Assembly (NCBI GenBank): GCA_964537685.1
Contig: CAZICM010000033.1
Location: forward strand, 41,859 to 105,858
Length of the DNA stretch: 64,000 nt
DNA from: CAZICM01 sp964537685
GTDB taxonomy: Bacteria > Myxococcota_A > Polyangia > Polyangiales > Polyangiaceae
Direction: 5' to 3'
The position numbers and the translations under genes were made by a program. This document shows, piece after piece, positions 52,192 to 59,904 of this stretch. Under the pieces are notes generated by a model. It ran no database searches, had not been told where the DNA came from, and worked only from the letters and a program-made list of their open reading frames with translations. Numbering within the stretch: the first letter of the stretch is position 1; every line of letters starts with the position of its first letter.

Positions 52192-54954
52192 CTATGCCGG
52201 CTTCCGATGAAGCCGTATCTCCTCGCTCATGCCCAGCTCCCGAAGCGCCGTCCGAACTTCATCTATTTTCCCTTCCGAAATACCCTCCGCAGGAGCCACG
52301 TCTACATGCACTTTTAGCTTGATTCCACCCCCTGTCACAAAGGGCGCCAGAATCTTCATGTAAAAATTCATCCACTTCTGTGGCGTGATGTCACCTTCCC
52401 ACGAGAATCCCGCCGGCCCACTCTCTAAACTCAAGTTTCCCTGAACGGCTTCAGGTTGGCTTTGCTCTTCATTATTCCCCATAGGAGGCACCGCCTTCGG
52501 CATGGGGAGCGACGCAGACAAGGGAGCAGGCAGCGGTGCAGGCGTCATCAGGTATTGCTCCGCATCCGCGCTTCGAATCACATACATGTCCTCGGACAGC
52601 TCAATCTGCTCCAACATTACGGGACGCTTGTAGACAAACGGCTCGTATTTCCCATCCGCCCCCTTGCCCACGTAAGCCAAGAATCCCCCTTCTACCCCGC
52701 GCATAATGGTTTCCCTTACCGCATCCGGCTTGAGAAGCCTCGGAAACTGCGGCGACGCATAAAAAACATCTCGCACAGCCTTTGTGCTCCATTCAGGCCG
52801 CGCAGGTGGCCAGTTCCTCACCAAAAATTGAGGACTGACTTCATTCGCCACCACTTGTTGATCCCGAAGCCGGGATACAATGAGCTCCGCCGGCGAACCC
52901 GCTGAACTGGAATGCACCAAACCTAAATCAATATGCTGAAAACTGTTGTCGGGCGCCAACAAAGCTACGTTTTTATATGACCTCCACACGGCCTCCCCCA
53001 AATCGCGCTCGCTCCGTTCGATATGACCCCGCAGCTTTTTCCGCTGATCTTCATCCAGCTTCAAATCGTTTGCGCTCTCTTCGATATCCTTCCAGGCCAA
53101 TAGCTTTCGGGCTTCGTCCCGCAATAGCCCAGGATCGTCCAGCGAAACCCATATCAGTGCGCTCTTACATGTCCGCGAGGATGTTCCGTTCTCTTTCGTC
53201 ATGGATAAAATCATCGCCTGGGTCTCGGCATCTGGATAGGCATGCTCGGGGGATAGAATCACCAAAGTCAATGCGGGCCGATCAGGAATATCGTTGCTCT
53301 TGCGCGGGAAATAAACACGCTCCAACCCTCCTCCCGATGCAAAGATCTTGCGGACCTGTTCGAGAACCCTGTCATCCACAAAAGCCGATGGAACAGAGGC
53401 CCGGCGATCGGCCAAGAGTTTATTGAGATTCGCCTGAAAACTAAAGCGATAGCGATTGCGATCGGCATTTAAGAAATAGCAGGCATCGCTCAAAGCATCC
53501 AAACAAGTCTCCACATTGCCGATATCCAAACCGGGTTCGCCCACAGCCAAACGAATTTCAGGAACGCTCGCTTCCGCTCGCTGCTGCCCTCCATTGCTTT
53601 CAAAGAAAATGGCCGTCGCCACCTTCCGGTGAAGCCGAGCTTTTCGGATCTCGGGCGCCGCTTCTCTATCCAACCGAAGGGCATGGGCATGATCGCGCCC
53701 GGCAATATCCGTGGTCACGGCAGGCTCTAGGCGTTGTTCCCCCAGTTGCTCAAACAGAACCGAGCGAAACAGTGAATCCTCCATGGGCGCCGTACCCAAG
53801 GTAATCAGCGGATCTTTATGGGTATCTTGATACCCCTCCCGGTAGGCGCTGGCCACCCAAAGGGCCAGCAGCCGCAGAATACCGCGGGTTTGTTGAAAAC
53901 GCGGCAGACCTTGCCATTTACGCTCAAAAACCGAAAGGAGCGAGGGATGAAAGGGATACGAAGCCTGGATGGCCTCCTTGGCACTCTCAATAGGAAACCA
54001 AGTGGGGACTTGCGTTTTGTTTTGCCGGAGCCAATAGGCATACTCGGAAGCCGTATTCATCGCCTCATCGGGTAACCCTTCCCACTCAAAGAGGCGGCGG
54101 CGGATGATTTCGGATGACTCGGTTTCAGCCGACATAACCAAGGGTTTGCCCAAGCGATCGAGTAGTTTTTTGTAACGCTCAAAGTCGGATTGGTCCTCGG
54201 CATTCATCTCCAATTCCGAAGCGGGGATAGAGACGGCCAATACAACATTATCGCGGGCGCGGGAGGCTTCGGACAGGTTTTGGAGGAAGTTGTAGAGCTG
54301 AGCATTTAGACCTTCTTTGCGGTGGCGGCTGGCATAATTCATCAGCTCATCCATCAGAATCAGCACGGGTTTATGGGTGGGGAGAAACCTGTGGATCACA
54401 TCGCCGCCTGGAGCAATTTTCTGGTAATCATGCTCTTGAACCAGCCGAAAGGCTTCGGCTCCACCCAATTGAAAGGCAATTTCTCCCCAAGGCGTCTTGC
54501 GCTGAGGCGTGCCATCCTGGGCGCCGCGCCCAGCCACGGAATCGAACTCCGTTCCTACAAATACGGCGACGGCTGCGGCGGGAGCGTTGGTGAGGCCCAC
54601 GGATTGGAGCAGGGGATAAATACCCGCCCAGGAAGTCGCGGCGGGGCCATGTTTAGCCAGATGATAGAGAAAGGTGAGGGCATGGGTTTTGCCGCCGCCG
54701 AACTGAGTGGAGAGATTAAAGACGGCGGATGTTTCGAGTCGAATGCCCGAAAGCCTGCGGAGCACTTGGCGGGCGAGCTCGGCCAGGTTTTTGGTTAAAA
54801 ATGTGCGGCGGAAGAACTCTTTGGGCTCTTGGTAGACCGACGGGGCGCGGCCATCCCGGATATGGTCGAGATGGACGGCAAATTCAGAAGCATCAAAGGC
54901 TTTATTCTGGCGGATATCTTCGCGTGGGGCAATGATTTTGTACCAAGGTTTCAT
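52192..54954 (-). CDS. DUF499 AAA-type ATPase of a defence operon
   Basis: 920 residues from ATG 54954, whose A overlaps the DUF5615 toxin gene stop (ATGA) and which has GGAG 8 bp upstream. The N-terminal block MKPWYKIIAPREDI and VHLDHIRDGRAPSVYQEPKEFF is typical of DUF499 proteins. Walker A TQFGGGKT lies at about 83-90; an Asp-rich LILMDELMNYASRH near 210 is the Walker B. The C-terminal ~100 residues include a Pro/Gln-rich linker and FSWEGDITPQKWMNFYMKIL. DUF499 ATPases repeatedly occur with DUF1156 methylases and SNF2 helicases in defence islands. Probable NTP-driven regulator or DNA translocase component. Base skew changes near 53600. Confidence 0.88.
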   Translation of the reverse strand: MKPWYKIIAPREDIRQNKAFDASEFAVHLDHIRDGRAPSVYQEPKEFFRRTFLTKNLAELARQVLRRLSGIRLETSAVFNLSTQFGGGKTHALTFLYHLAKHGPAATSWAGIYPLLQSVGLTNAPAAAVAVFVGTEFDSVAGRGAQDGTPQRKTPWGEIAFQLGGAEAFRLVQEHDYQKIAPGGDVIHRFLPTHKPVLILMDELMNYASRHRKEGLNAQLYNFLQNLSEASRARDNVVLAVSIPASELEMNAEDQSDFERYKKLLDRLGKPLVMSAETESSEIIRRRLFEWEGLPDEAMNTASEYAYWLRQNKTQVPTWFPIESAKEAIQASYPFHPSLLSVFERKWQGLPRFQQTRGILRLLALWVASAYREGYQDTHKDPLITLGTAPMEDSLFRSVLFEQLGEQRLEPAVTTDIAGRDHAHALRLDREAAPEIRKARLHRKVATAIFFESNGGQQRAEASVPEIRLAVGEPGLDIGNVETCLDALSDACYFLNADRNRYRFSFQANLNKLLADRRASVPSAFVDDRVLEQVRKIFASGGGLERVYFPRKSNDIPDRPALTLVILSPEHAYPDAETQAMILSMTKENGTSSRTCKSALIWVSLDDPGLLRDEARKLLAWKDIEESANDLKLDEDQRKKLRGHIERSERDLGEAVWRSYKNVALLAPDNSFQHIDLGLVHSSSAGSPAELIVSRLRDQQVVANEVSPQFLVRNWPPARPEWSTKAVRDVFYASPQFPRLLKPDAVRETIMRGVEGGFLAYVGKGADGKYEPFVYKRPVMLEQIELSEDMYVIRSADAEQYLMTPAPLPAPLSASLPMPKAVPPMGNNEEQSQPEAVQGNLSLESGPAGFSWEGDITPQKWMNFYMKILAPFVTGGGIKLKVHVDVAPAEGISEGKIDEVRTALRELGMSEEIRLHRKPA

Positions 54955-55319
54955 CGGGGACTCCAAATGCGTACACGATCAGACTCAACGATCCAAAGAC
55001 GTTGAACAAGCGGCTCACAGGGCAACAGCAACAGCACCTGTTCTATTGCGGCGAGCACACCAGGTTTATCTTGACGATCCAATCTCAGGACGATGATGCC
55101 AGGGTGTTTATGAGGGGGATAGACACGTATATTTGAGAAGTCCAGATCGAGCGTAATCAAGGCCCTGTTCTCGGCCCTACACACGCTCGCAATATCATTA
55201 TCAGGATGGCCACCCAAGTGTTGTTCATAAACGGTCATGGCATCATGACCATGCTGCCTAAGAAGCTCAGCGACATCGATGGGTAGATTTTCATCCACTT
55301 TAAAGGCGGTCATGCTCAA
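54951..55319 (-). CDS. DUF5615 PIN-like toxin
   Basis: 122 residues. FKVDENLPIDVAELLRQHGHDAMTV, DNDIASVCRAENRALITLDLDF and GIIVLRL give the acidic residues of the PIN-like nuclease core (Asp in VDEN, Glu in AENRAL, Asp-Asp in TLDLDF). DUF5615 proteins are the presumed toxins of pairs with DUF433 antitoxins. Coupled to both neighbours: its start overlaps the DUF433 stop, its stop overlaps the DUF499 start. Confidence 0.88.
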   Translation of the reverse strand: MSMTAFKVDENLPIDVAELLRQHGHDAMTVYEQHLGGHPDNDIASVCRAENRALITLDLDFSNIRVYPPHKHPGIIVLRLDRQDKPGVLAAIEQVLLLLPCEPLVQRLWIVESDRVRIWSPR

Positions 55320-55555
55320 GCCGTCTTTCGCACAAAGACCGTTCGCTCATGGGCAAGGTCGGCCGCATAGGCAAGGACCGCCATAATATCTTCACGGGTG
55401 AGCGGAGGGTACGAAGCGAGAATTTCATCCGGGCTGAGACCCGCAGCCAGGTTGTCAAGAACAACCGACACCAAAATACGAGTGCCCCGGATACAGGGTT
55501 TTCCATGGGCGATCTGTGGATCGGCACTAATCCGCTCTTGCCAATTGGGGCGCAT
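55316..55555 (-). CDS. DUF433 antitoxin
   Basis: 79 residues. ERISADPQIAHGKPCIRGTRILVSVVLDNLAAGLSPDEIL is the signature of DUF433, a short DNA-binding-like helical protein (IAHGKPCIRGTR motif). It partners with the DUF5615 gene downstream, overlapping by 4 bp. Expected role: neutralise the toxin and repress the pair's own promoter, although here the pair lies inside a longer operon, 45 bp after the methylase stop. Confidence 0.9.
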   Translation of the reverse strand: MRPNWQERISADPQIAHGKPCIRGTRILVSVVLDNLAAGLSPDEILASYPPLTREDIMAVLAYAADLAHERTVFVRKTA

Positions 55556-55599
55556 TCGAGGTCTCCTTGTTCAATATCCAGAGCTTATCTAACGAACTT

Positions 55600-58500
55600 C
55601 TATCCAAAGCCCAAGCCTTTTTTACGGGCGAGCACGCCATCGACCCAGCGTTTTTCATCGGACCCGGTGGGATAGAGGGCGGAAAGGGCCTGGGCGAGTT
55701 TCCAGAAGGCGGGGAGTGCGCCGATACCATCCTCGACGAGGAAGCGCTTGAGGGCCTCGCTGCGCCCGGAGGCAAAGAGGAGCATGGCCTGGTGAACGCG
55801 GTCGAGGCTGGTGGAGGCAACGAGGGTGGACGAGCCGATATCGTCTTGAGACTGGGATTGGATCGGGGGTTCGGGAGTGGAAGCAAAGAGATTTTGCTGT
55901 TGGGGTTGTTTTTTGGCTTGTTTTTTGTTGGCGCCGCGGGAGGAGGAAGAAGAAGGTTCGGAGCTCCGGCCAAAGAGGAAAGGCGAGCGCTCCGAGACAG
56001 GGAGAAGGCGGGCTTTATCGCCCTTAACATGCACAATATGCTGAAGTTCTTCGAGTTTTGCGCCCAAGCCTTGGGCAATTTTGCGGGCGGCATCGAACTC
56101 CAGCACAAAGCCTGTGATTTTGGCGGGTTTGGTGGAATCCTCATCCTCGGCATCGTCGGAATCGTCGGCATCGGATGTATCGGAGGCGCCGCCGCTCAAG
56201 GTCCAGAGCCACATGACGGTGAGGCGGGCATCGGCTTCGAAGGCACCGGAATCGCCGTCATGGAGGACGGTACGGAGGGCTTCACGGGAGACGGCGGCCC
56301 AGACATGTTCGAGGTATTCTTTGAGTTCGACGGAGGAGCCGTCGGCTTTTTCGACGCGGGCATATTGGGAGAAGATTTCGAGGGCCGGGCCGAGGCAGGC
56401 GAAGATGGCATCAGCGCCGACGACGCCTTCATGGGCGAGTCTGGGCATCCAGGCATGGATTCGTTTGGGGAGTTCGGCGAGGACAGTTCTAAAATCGCCG
56501 ACATTGTCGTTGCGGAGGGAGCCGTCTGGGTTTTCGCGGGGGCGGCAGACGAGGTGGATGGAGGAGGCGAGGGCGGCAGAATCTTGGGAGCGTAGGCGGC
56601 CGGGGCGCTCGGTATCAATCGGCCAGGACCCTGTGATAATCCAGCCTGCGTCGATCATAGCCTGAAGAAGGGCTTCCCATCCGGCAGTGGATTTATGGGC
56701 GAATACAATGACGCCGATACCGTTCGGGGCAAGAACACGACGCCCCTCGGCCAAAGCCTTTTTGATGGTCGTTTCAAAGTAGGTGCGATCTTTGCCCTTC
56801 ACTTCGTCAACGATGCATTCATCGTCTTTGGGAGTCAGCACTGTAGGAAACTTCGTGTGTGCGGCTCCGGAACGCTTAAGCCATACGTGGAAGAAATCTG
56901 AGAGATCTGAGTATGGAACTGCGTCATAGTAGGGTGGATCGCTGAAAAGCCCCTGCGCCATATCGCTTGGCAACGGGTGATTCGACGCAGATGCTTGCTG
57001 AGCATTGCCAATGGTATCGACACAAACGTTCCGTTCATAGACTTGAATGAGCCATTCGAGAGCGCCCTTATAGTCGCCGGTTGCACCTGAAAAGGGAAAT
57101 ACCTCGGCAAAATCCCAAATCATTGATAGCGCTTGGCGGCCAAACGTATTAGCGAGGAACTCGCCGGCCGAAACCCAGCGACACAAGCTTGAATTGTAAT
57201 CGACCTGTCGATCAACAACCAGCGCCATGCTATTGCGAACTGTATCCAAGAACAATTGACTTTCAGCTTCTTTTGCGAATGCATCACGCGCTTGGCTGCA
57301 CTGTTCAGCCAACGTCGTCAGCGCAAGCAACTGCCGCCTTGTAAACAGATCCCCAAATTCTTTCATCCCGTAACGCTGCACGCGAAAACCAAGCGCTCCT
57401 TGGGGTGGAAGTGGCTCGTTCGGAATCAGCGGCAACGCACCTGTATGTATCGACACACGCCTCGAAAGCTCCGCCGCCGCTGCTTTCACCGCGTCTAAAT
57501 CCGATTCCACCGAAAGCCGGTACGCCCGCCCCTGCTCACCTGCCCGGCTCGTCACCACACACATCAACCTCGCATCATCCGCTCCTCCCTTTCTGACCTT
57601 CAACTGTTCAGCGATGCGCGCCACCGGTGTCGTATACCCACAACATGGACATGTCCCCGACCCCCGCTTCACCGTCCCATCAAAACTCGGCGCATCCACC
57701 ACCCGCGCATCATCCTCCTGATCCACCCACTTCCCTCCCGCCTGCTTCACCAAAATCCTAAACTCTACCCGCTTCGCCCCAGGATTCGGTACCATTTGCA
57801 GCGCAACCGACTTCTTGTCCTTCTTCGCCAACCACAGCGATCGAATCAGCGGCACCTCCGCCCCACACCCAGGCCCCTCACACCGTATCGTCCTCGCCCA
57901 TAAATACGCTATCGGCGTGCTCCCATCCGCATCCTTGGGATAATACTCCCCCAATTCCTTCTCCGCCTCCGCCTTTACCCACGCCCCCCACTTCCTTACC
58001 TCTTCCGAAAGCCGCTTCCCATACCGAGGTATGTACTCCAACACTACCTTGTTCAACAATACAGCCACCGGATTTAAATCACTCGCAAACGCATCCGCCC
58101 CCACCCGCAACGCCTCCAGCGGAATCGAGCCCCCACCCGCAAAGGGATCCACCACCAGTGGTTTTGTGTTCTTCTCCCCGCCCAGCGCCTCATGCGCCGC
58201 CTGCGTCAGCTCCCGCGCCGTCTTTAAATACGCCGCATCCGTCGCATTGTCCCAATTCGAAAAATCTGCGATAAAATCAAACATCGCCTTTCTCAGCTCT
58301 ACCCCATCCTCAAGCCTCTCAGGCTCTTTCTGTAACTGAATCCATCGCTTCCCGCTCTCCGCGCTCCCCTTCCCCGCATTCTCCTTTGCCCACGCCAACA
58401 TCAACCCCCGCGCCGCCTCCACAAAAGCCCGCGGACATCCAATATCCCCTGGATCAGGCCATAAAGCCGCACACAATACCGCCCGGCACGCTGCCAGCGG

Positions 58501-58644
58501 ACGCCGCGCCCACCATATATGCAAGGTCGATATATGCCCATGCCGTATCGACTTCTCTCGCCTCGCATGATCCGAAATCCGCCGAATCGGTAAATCCACT
58601 TCTATCAATCGCTTGGGATATGTGTTCCTTGAAGAATCCAACAC
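55600..58644 (-). CDS. DUF1156 DNA adenine methylase with zinc ribbon
   Basis: 1014 residues from GTG 58644 (GAAAGG about 7 bp upstream); a TTG at 58686 would add 14 residues and lies in a repeat, so it is not used. The start KRLIEVDLPIRRIS and HARREKSIRHGHISTLHIWWARRP is the DUF1156 signature. The SAM motif VVDPFAGGGSIPLEAL is near residue 165 and the catalytic DPPYYD near 568. Cysteines (CEGPGCG, CPCCGY) form a zinc ribbon. Predicted to methylate adenine at specific sites and thereby mark host DNA. It is in the operon between the DUF1016 nuclease gene and the TA pair. C-richness of the coding strand reverses inside the gene near 57350. Confidence 0.9.
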   Translation of the reverse strand: MLDSSRNTYPKRLIEVDLPIRRISDHARREKSIRHGHISTLHIWWARRPLAACRAVLCAALWPDPGDIGCPRAFVEAARGLMLAWAKENAGKGSAESGKRWIQLQKEPERLEDGVELRKAMFDFIADFSNWDNATDAAYLKTARELTQAAHEALGGEKNTKPLVVDPFAGGGSIPLEALRVGADAFASDLNPVAVLLNKVVLEYIPRYGKRLSEEVRKWGAWVKAEAEKELGEYYPKDADGSTPIAYLWARTIRCEGPGCGAEVPLIRSLWLAKKDKKSVALQMVPNPGAKRVEFRILVKQAGGKWVDQEDDARVVDAPSFDGTVKRGSGTCPCCGYTTPVARIAEQLKVRKGGADDARLMCVVTSRAGEQGRAYRLSVESDLDAVKAAAAELSRRVSIHTGALPLIPNEPLPPQGALGFRVQRYGMKEFGDLFTRRQLLALTTLAEQCSQARDAFAKEAESQLFLDTVRNSMALVVDRQVDYNSSLCRWVSAGEFLANTFGRQALSMIWDFAEVFPFSGATGDYKGALEWLIQVYERNVCVDTIGNAQQASASNHPLPSDMAQGLFSDPPYYDAVPYSDLSDFFHVWLKRSGAAHTKFPTVLTPKDDECIVDEVKGKDRTYFETTIKKALAEGRRVLAPNGIGVIVFAHKSTAGWEALLQAMIDAGWIITGSWPIDTERPGRLRSQDSAALASSIHLVCRPRENPDGSLRNDNVGDFRTVLAELPKRIHAWMPRLAHEGVVGADAIFACLGPALEIFSQYARVEKADGSSVELKEYLEHVWAAVSREALRTVLHDGDSGAFEADARLTVMWLWTLSGGASDTSDADDSDDAEDEDSTKPAKITGFVLEFDAARKIAQGLGAKLEELQHIVHVKGDKARLLPVSERSPFLFGRSSEPSSSSSRGANKKQAKKQPQQQNLFASTPEPPIQSQSQDDIGSSTLVASTSLDRVHQAMLLFASGRSEALKRFLVEDGIGALPAFWKLAQALSALYPTGSDEKRWVDGVLARKKGLGFG

Positions 58645-58757
58645 CGGCCGCCTTTCATCTCCATCGCTTATGTGCGCTGCGTGCAAAATCCAATTCCCCG
58701 ATATTCTCGCTCAACACCGCGTTTTCCTTGCGGATTCTCACGGCTTCCCCGTTAAGC

Positions 58758-58782
58758 ATTTTGCACGCACTGCGTGCAAAAT
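58758..58782. repeat. Perfect hairpin with a copy inside the DUF1016 coding sequence
   Basis: ATTTTGCACGCA, one C, then TGCGTGCAAAAT: a perfect 12-bp inverted repeat in the gap between the methylase and DUF1016 genes. Its half-sequence TGCGTGCAAAATC also occurs at 58678. A near-identical 25-bp palindrome sits at 59526-59550 within the DUF1016 gene, encoding ILHALSAKL, and again at 51285-51309 in the duplicate. It may be a mobile hairpin family or a protein-binding site. Confidence 0.75.
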
Positions 58783-58788
58783 CTTCCC

Positions 58789-59904
58789 CTAGCCTTCCGG
58801 CCCTTCTAACCCTTCTGGACCCCGCTGTCTCGCTGCTTTTATCGCCTCGTGCAGCTTCTTCTCCAAAAGCTCCTTCGGCAATATCTTTAGCCAATACGAT
58901 GCCACCCTGATGCCACTCTTCTCCAGCTCCATCAGCTCTATCGTCTCCCGCTTCGCACCCGCACACAAAATCAATCCAATCGGCGGCTCCTCCCCAGAGT
59001 GTACATCATGCTTTCCCAGCCACCGCAAATACAACTCCATCTGCCCCTTATCCGAAGCTTGAAAATCCCCCAGCTTTAGCTCCACCGCCACCAATCGCCT
59101 CATCCCCCGGTGAAAAAACAATAGATCCAAATAATGATCGTCGTTGTCAATGGTGATGCGCTTCTGCCGCGCCACAAAGGTAAATCCAACCCCAAGCTCC
59201 AAAATAAATTGCTCAATCTCTCGTACAATCGCGTCTTCAAGGTCCTTCTCAATGTAACGATCATTCAACCCCAGAAAATCCAAGAGGTATGGATCTCGAA
59301 ATACAAGATCCGGCGACAGCTTATTCTCCGTTCTCAGCGTTGAAATGGCATGCCGAATCGTTTCCTCGGGTTTCTTGGAAATGGCTGTCCGCTCAAAGAG
59401 CATCCCCTGAATCTTCTCTTGCAAGACCCGGGTGCTCCATCCTTCAAGGCGGCACATTTCCGCATAAAAATCGCGCTTTAGGCTGTCTTCGATGTAGATG
59501 ATTTGGCGCAAATGTGTCCAGCTTAATTTTGCACTCAGTGCGTGCAAAATCTCTGGGTCGGGATACACCTCGGCAAAACGTATCATGGAGGCCAAATTCC
59601 TGGCCGAAAAGCCTCGGCCATACTCGGCGCCCAGGTGTTTTCCCAACAGGGCAACGATGCGCTCGCCATACGTGGCCCGCTTGGTTTTCAGCACGTTTTC
59701 ACGAATCTTTTTGCCAATGGTCCAGTAGAGCAATACCAGCTCTTCGTTGACCTGCCGAGAAACCCGGTCGCGCGTTCCCTCAATTAGTGTTCGCAAGTCA
59801 AAAAGCAGGGTTTTTGACGATGCGCTCAGGCGCTTTTGGCCTTGAGCCTTGATTCCAAGCTTACCCGAAGCGCCAGGTGTTTGAACCATGGATTTACCCA
59901 CCAC
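58789..59904 (-). CDS. DUF1016 (YhcG-family) PD-(D/E)XK nuclease
   Basis: 371 residues from GTG 59904 (ATG 59889 is an alternative with no overlap onto the helicase gene). The N-terminal DUF1016 helical domain is visible as LIEGTRDRVSRQVNEELVLLYWTIGKKI and AEYGRGFSARNLASMIRFAE. The C-terminal nuclease has FVARQKRITIDNDDHYLDLLF, then RRLVAVELKLGDF (D ... E-x-K). Such proteins are presumed DNA nucleases linked to defence and mobile elements. It is the only clear nuclease in this operon and the likely effector. From 58790 to 59640 it is identical to a truncated copy 8241 bp away. Confidence 0.92.
   Translation of the reverse strand: MVGKSMVQTPGASGKLGIKAQGQKRLSASSKTLLFDLRTLIEGTRDRVSRQVNEELVLLYWTIGKKIRENVLKTKRATYGERIVALLGKHLGAEYGRGFSARNLASMIRFAEVYPDPEILHALSAKLSWTHLRQIIYIEDSLKRDFYAEMCRLEGWSTRVLQEKIQGMLFERTAISKKPEETIRHAISTLRTENKLSPDLVFRDPYLLDFLGLNDRYIEKDLEDAIVREIEQFILELGVGFTFVARQKRITIDNDDHYLDLLFFHRGMRRLVAVELKLGDFQASDKGQMELYLRWLGKHDVHSGEEPPIGLILCAGAKRETIELMELEKSGIRVASYWLKILPKELLEKKLHEAIKAARQRGPEGLEGPEG
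58790..59640. repeat. 851-bp direct repeat, copy 2
   Basis: The source copy of the repeat at 50549-51399, same orientation, no visible mismatch. It covers most of the intact DUF1016 gene and ends 3' of its codon 88. Flanks differ completely from copy 1. Confidence 0.9.

Noticed and set aside
55567..56595. 342-residue plus-strand frame rich in Gly/Glu/Ala
   Set aside because: It lies entirely opposite the DUF1156 gene, whose protein has clear family motifs in the other frame.
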